This document shows positions 61,788 to 64,000 of a DNA stretch of 64,000 nucleotides, one piece after another. How positions within the stretch are numbered: the stretch's first letter is position 1; every line of letters begins with the position of its first letter. The DNA comes from Paenibacillus_S vulneris (GTDB lineage: Bacteria > Bacillota > Bacilli > Paenibacillales > NBRC-103111): contig NZ_BAABJG010000018.1 in assembly GCF_039543185.1 (NCBI RefSeq), positions 62,001-126,000 on the forward strand. The letters are read 5' to 3'. Under the pieces are notes generated by a model. It had not been told where the DNA came from and ran no database searches. It was given only the letters and a program-made list of their open reading frames with translations. The translations under genes were made by a program, and so were the position numbers.

Positions 61788-61807
61788 ATAGCGAGGAGGG
61801 ATTCGAT

Positions 61808-63106
61808 TTGAAGCGCCGGCCTTATACTATCATGATGATTCTATTGATGCTTCTGATAGCTTTCCCGACATCAGCCTTTGCGGCGAAAATTGTCGTAGAT
61901 GCGGGACACGGAGGCTCCGACCCCGGGGCTATTGGAGTCAATGGCTTAAATGAAAAAACCGTAAATTTGGATATTGCCCGAAAATTAAAGGGCTTCTTGG
62001 TTGAACACGGATATGAAGTAAGCATGACACGTACGGACGATACTTACATATCCTTGAAGGATCGCGTTGATTTCACCAACACACAGAATGCGGACCTGTT
62101 CGTATCGGTCCATGCCAATTCTTATTCTAACCCGGACTCTCGCGGAGCGATGGTCCTGTATTACGATAAAAATTTCCCCCAGGTTGACTATCCGGCCAGT
62201 CCGCAAATGGCGGCTCTGACTCCGGAAAGCAAGGAGCTTGCACAAAAAGTGCTGAACCAATTCGTAACGACCGTAGGGGTAGCCAATCTTGGCCTGGTGG
62301 AGAGCTCCGTATATGTCGTACGCATGGGAACGATTCCGAGTATTCTCGTGGAGACTTCGTTCTTATCCAACGCCAAGGACGCCGCTCTGCTTAACAGCGA
62401 CGAGGTAAGGACACAAATGGCCAAAGCGATCGCTCTTGGCATTGAAGACTACCTGCCGCTTAATGGACAGGGCTCCTCCAGCGTGTTCACGGATATCACC
62501 GGGCATTGGGCGAAGGAATCGATCGTGCGATTGAACACGCAGGGAATTATCGATGGCGTCGGCAAGCAGTTTTTGCCGGACAAGGAGATGACGCGTGCGG
62601 AGTGGATCACCCTGTTGGACCGCGTATTCAACCTGTCGACGGTCCATGCCGCTGCTTCGACGGGCGTCTGCGCCGACCCGACCGTCACCGGTGCCGTCTA
62701 CGGCGCAGGGGTATGCACCCCCCTGGCCGACAAAGCCAAGGACGTGCAGGCCGGTCACTGGGCCTACGCGTCCTTGAGCAAAGCTGTGGCCGCCGGGGTG
62801 CTGGACGGGTACGAGGACGGGACGCTGCGTCCCGACCAGCCCGTCACGCGCGCCGAGGTGGCCGCGATGTTCCAGCGGCTGGCACTGCCGCTGGCAGGCA
62901 CGGCGGCGGTGACGCAGCCGCCGTTCAAGGATGTGCCGACCGGCTCCTGGTCGGCCAGTGCGATCGCCAGCCTGAAGCAAGCAGGCTGGATCGACGGCAT
63001 TACGGCGGACCGGTTCATGCCGGACCGCCGTATGACCCGGGCGGAAGCGGCCGCGCTGCTCGACCGCTACACGCAAAGCCAAAAAACGACGAACCGGCAG
63101 CCTTAG
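61808..63106 (+). CDS. N-acetylmuramoyl-L-alanine amidase with three SLH domains
   Basis: This 432-residue exported protein has a signal peptide (about 1-25, ending SAFAA), an Amidase_3 domain with zinc ligands H34 (AGHGG), E49 and H102 (SVHAN) and catalytic E182 (LVETSF). Three SLH repeats follow from about residue 227, each with a TRAE motif. It cleaves the peptide from glycan and is anchored to secondary wall polymer by its SLH repeats. The start is TTG, set by AGGAGGG seven bases upstream. The SLH-coding part is markedly richer in GC than the amidase part. Confidence 0.93.
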   Translation: MKRRPYTIMMILLMLLIAFPTSAFAAKIVVDAGHGGSDPGAIGVNGLNEKTVNLDIARKLKGFLVEHGYEVSMTRTDDTYISLKDRVDFTNTQNADLFVSVHANSYSNPDSRGAMVLYYDKNFPQVDYPASPQMAALTPESKELAQKVLNQFVTTVGVANLGLVESSVYVVRMGTIPSILVETSFLSNAKDAALLNSDEVRTQMAKAIALGIEDYLPLNGQGSSSVFTDITGHWAKESIVRLNTQGIIDGVGKQFLPDKEMTRAEWITLLDRVFNLSTVHAAASTGVCADPTVTGAVYGAGVCTPLADKAKDVQAGHWAYASLSKAVAAGVLDGYEDGTLRPDQPVTRAEVAAMFQRLALPLAGTAAVTQPPFKDVPTGSWSASAIASLKQAGWIDGITADRFMPDRRMTRAEAAALLDRYTQSQKTTNRQP

Positions 63107-63130
63107 GGCTGTCCCGGTTCGTCGTTTTTC
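63082..63130. terminator. Strong bidirectional terminator after the SLH amidase
   Basis: AAAAACGACGAACCGG (63082-63097) pairs with CCGGTTCGTCGTTTTT (63114-63130). The stop codon of the amidase lies in the loop. T runs are present on both strands. Confidence 0.92.
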
Positions 63131-63140
63131 ATATCCGCTT

Positions 63141-63166
63141 GCGCTTAAACTTAAGCTTAAGCGCAG
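63141..63166. other. Second inverted repeat between convergent genes
   Basis: TGCGCTTAA (63141-63149) pairs with TTAAGCGCA (63158-63166) with a short loop. It has no T run on either strand and lies 12 bases after the stop of the SPOR protein gene, so it may stabilise or help end that transcript. Confidence 0.5.
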
Positions 63167-63177
63167 CTGCTTTAATT

Positions 63178-64000
63178 TTATTCCGCCGTCACCAGCTTGC
63201 GCAATTCCTTCTCCGCCATGACATACTGCATCAAAGCGGCCTCGGTTTGCCACATGTAAGAGGCTCCCGGATTTTTCTTATATTCGTCCAGTGAAACGAT
63301 CGCTGAGCTCATGGCCGTATTCATTTTTTGCAGCGCTGCTTTGGCGTCATCCGCGAGTCCTTCGGTTGCGGAGGCCGATAATCCCGTCCAGGCTTGATGC
63401 GCTGTTTTTATCGACTGCAGTGCTGACGCATCCAGCTGTGAAGGTTTGGATTCCATCAGGTGGGATGAAGCAAGCGGGACGATCGATTGTACCAGCTTCG
63501 CTCCCTGATTCATATAATTAGGCAGCGAATCGGCTTGCTTGCCGTTCCATTTGATTTTGGTAAGGGCCGGCAGCTCCACATTTTTCACGATCACTTCCAT
63601 GTTTTTTTGCTTGAACTGCTGCGATAGCCCCATCGCCTCGTCACGTGTCATCGCAATGCCTACATAGACCGGATATTTGTCTCCTGAATCACGGACCGCC
63701 GTAAATCCTTTTTTCTTCAAATCGGCTTGGGCCGCATCCGCGCTTTGCGGCGTGCTGAAAACCCCGCTTTGCAGGAAGCTGTACGATTTGGCAGGGATGC
63801 TGGCGGCAATCCCGGCAGCAGCCGAAGCTGAAGCAGGAACCGATGGGCTGACCGAGCCTGATTTATCTGAGGCCGGCTGGGTAGTTCCGTTAACGGCAGC
63901 GGTATTTTTATCGGCGGCTCCCTGAGTGGTGCTTATCGAGGTGCCTGATCCGGACACGGCCGTATTCCCGCTTGTTTTCGCCTGATTATCTCCCGAGAAC
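63178..64000 (-). CDS. SPOR-domain protein, SpoIIB-like, 5' end outside the window
   Basis: The frame is open to the window edge, so the N-terminus is missing. An internal GTG at 63957 is not a credible start, because the codons before it continue the same S/T/A/G-rich stretch. Visible are an S/A/P-rich linker, a SPOR-like domain (SYSFLQSGVFSTPQSADAAQADLKKKGFTAV) and about 120 C-terminal helical residues. SpoIIB, a septal peptidoglycan protein of engulfment, lies next to maf in B. subtilis, which supports the name. Confidence 0.75.
   Translation of the reverse strand, partial: FSGDNQAKTSGNTAVSGSGTSISTTQGAADKNTAAVNGTTQPASDKSGSVSPSVPASASAAAGIAASIPAKSYSFLQSGVFSTPQSADAAQADLKKKGFTAVRDSGDKYPVYVGIAMTRDEAMGLSQQFKQKNMEVIVKNVELPALTKIKWNGKQADSLPNYMNQGAKLVQSIVPLASSHLMESKPSQLDASALQSIKTAHQAWTGLSASATEGLADDAKAALQKMNTAMSSAIVSLDEYKKNPGASYMWQTEAALMQYVMAEKELRKLVTAE

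Noticed and set aside
62363..63294. Long frames on both strands over the SLH region
   Set aside because: They are by-products of the GC-rich codon pattern of the SLH amidase, with no start signals.

Overview
The window reads as a stretch of core chromosome from an endospore-forming Firmicute of the Paenibacillus type. Spore genes (spoVB, bofC, a SafA-like LysM protein, spoIVFA/FB, spo0B, a SpoIID-domain protein and a SpoIIB-like SPOR protein at the right edge) lie among housekeeping genes in nearly the order known from Bacillus subtilis: apt-recJ-secDF-comN-spoVB-yrbG-yrzE-yajC-tgt-queA-ruv-bofC-safA, then pheA/B-obg-spo0B-rpmA-prp-rplU-spoIVF-minCD-mreBCD-radC-maf. Separate secD and secF genes, an SLH-domain amidase, YesN/AraC-type regulators and moderately high GC fit Paenibacillaceae better than Bacillus. 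The genus is an inference; no 16S rRNA or tRNA gene was seen. Most genes lie on the minus strand.

Layout. 1-5.8 kb: a two-gene ABC exporter (minus) and a short LTA-synthase-like sulfatase with a C-terminal IPT/TIG-like domain (plus). 5.9-13 kb: a carbohydrate cluster with an AraC regulator, a divergent Gfo/Idh/MocA dehydrogenase and TIM-barrel isomerase, an SGNH hydrolase, a GH31 glycosidase behind a near-consensus cre site, and an orphan YesN-type response regulator. 13-17 kb: DUF445 protein, BASS-type transporter and a stand-alone MraY-like transferase. 17-28.6 kb: apt, recJ, cation efflux, secF, secD, comN, spoVB and membrane proteins. 28.6-38.3 kb: yajC, tgt, queA, SpoIID-like, ruvB, ruvA, ruvC, bofC, safA-like. 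38.6-42.5 kb: a phenylalanine/threonine operon pheB-hom-thrB-pheA with a clear promoter. 42.6-47.9 kb: Nudix, then a nitrate-assimilation operon narK-nasC-trpD-like behind a perfect TnrA/GlnR box. 48-61.7 kb: obg, spo0B, rpmA, prp, rplU (with L21 leader), rng, spoIVFB, spoIVFA, rodA, minD, minC, mreD, mreC, mreB, radC, maf. 61.8-64 kb: SLH amidase (plus) and a SPOR protein cut off by the window edge.

The genes are mostly well-known families. The most unusual signal is non-coding. Tandem perfect hairpins sit directly 5' of the Shine-Dalgarno sequences of recJ (four copies) and ruvB (two and a half copies), with a similar single hairpin before spoIVFA. The recJ and ruvB units have different arm sequences, each self-complementary, but share the linker CTTCGTAAGC. 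This looks like a family of structured leader or intergenic RNA repeats. Second-tier observations are a nitrogen-control box placed over the predicted start of narK transcription, a degenerate TrpD-family protein in the nitrate operon, an orphan MraY paralogue with an altered histidine motif, a one-TM LtaS-like protein with an IPT-like tail, and a 60-bp tandem repeat inside the SafA-like coat gene.
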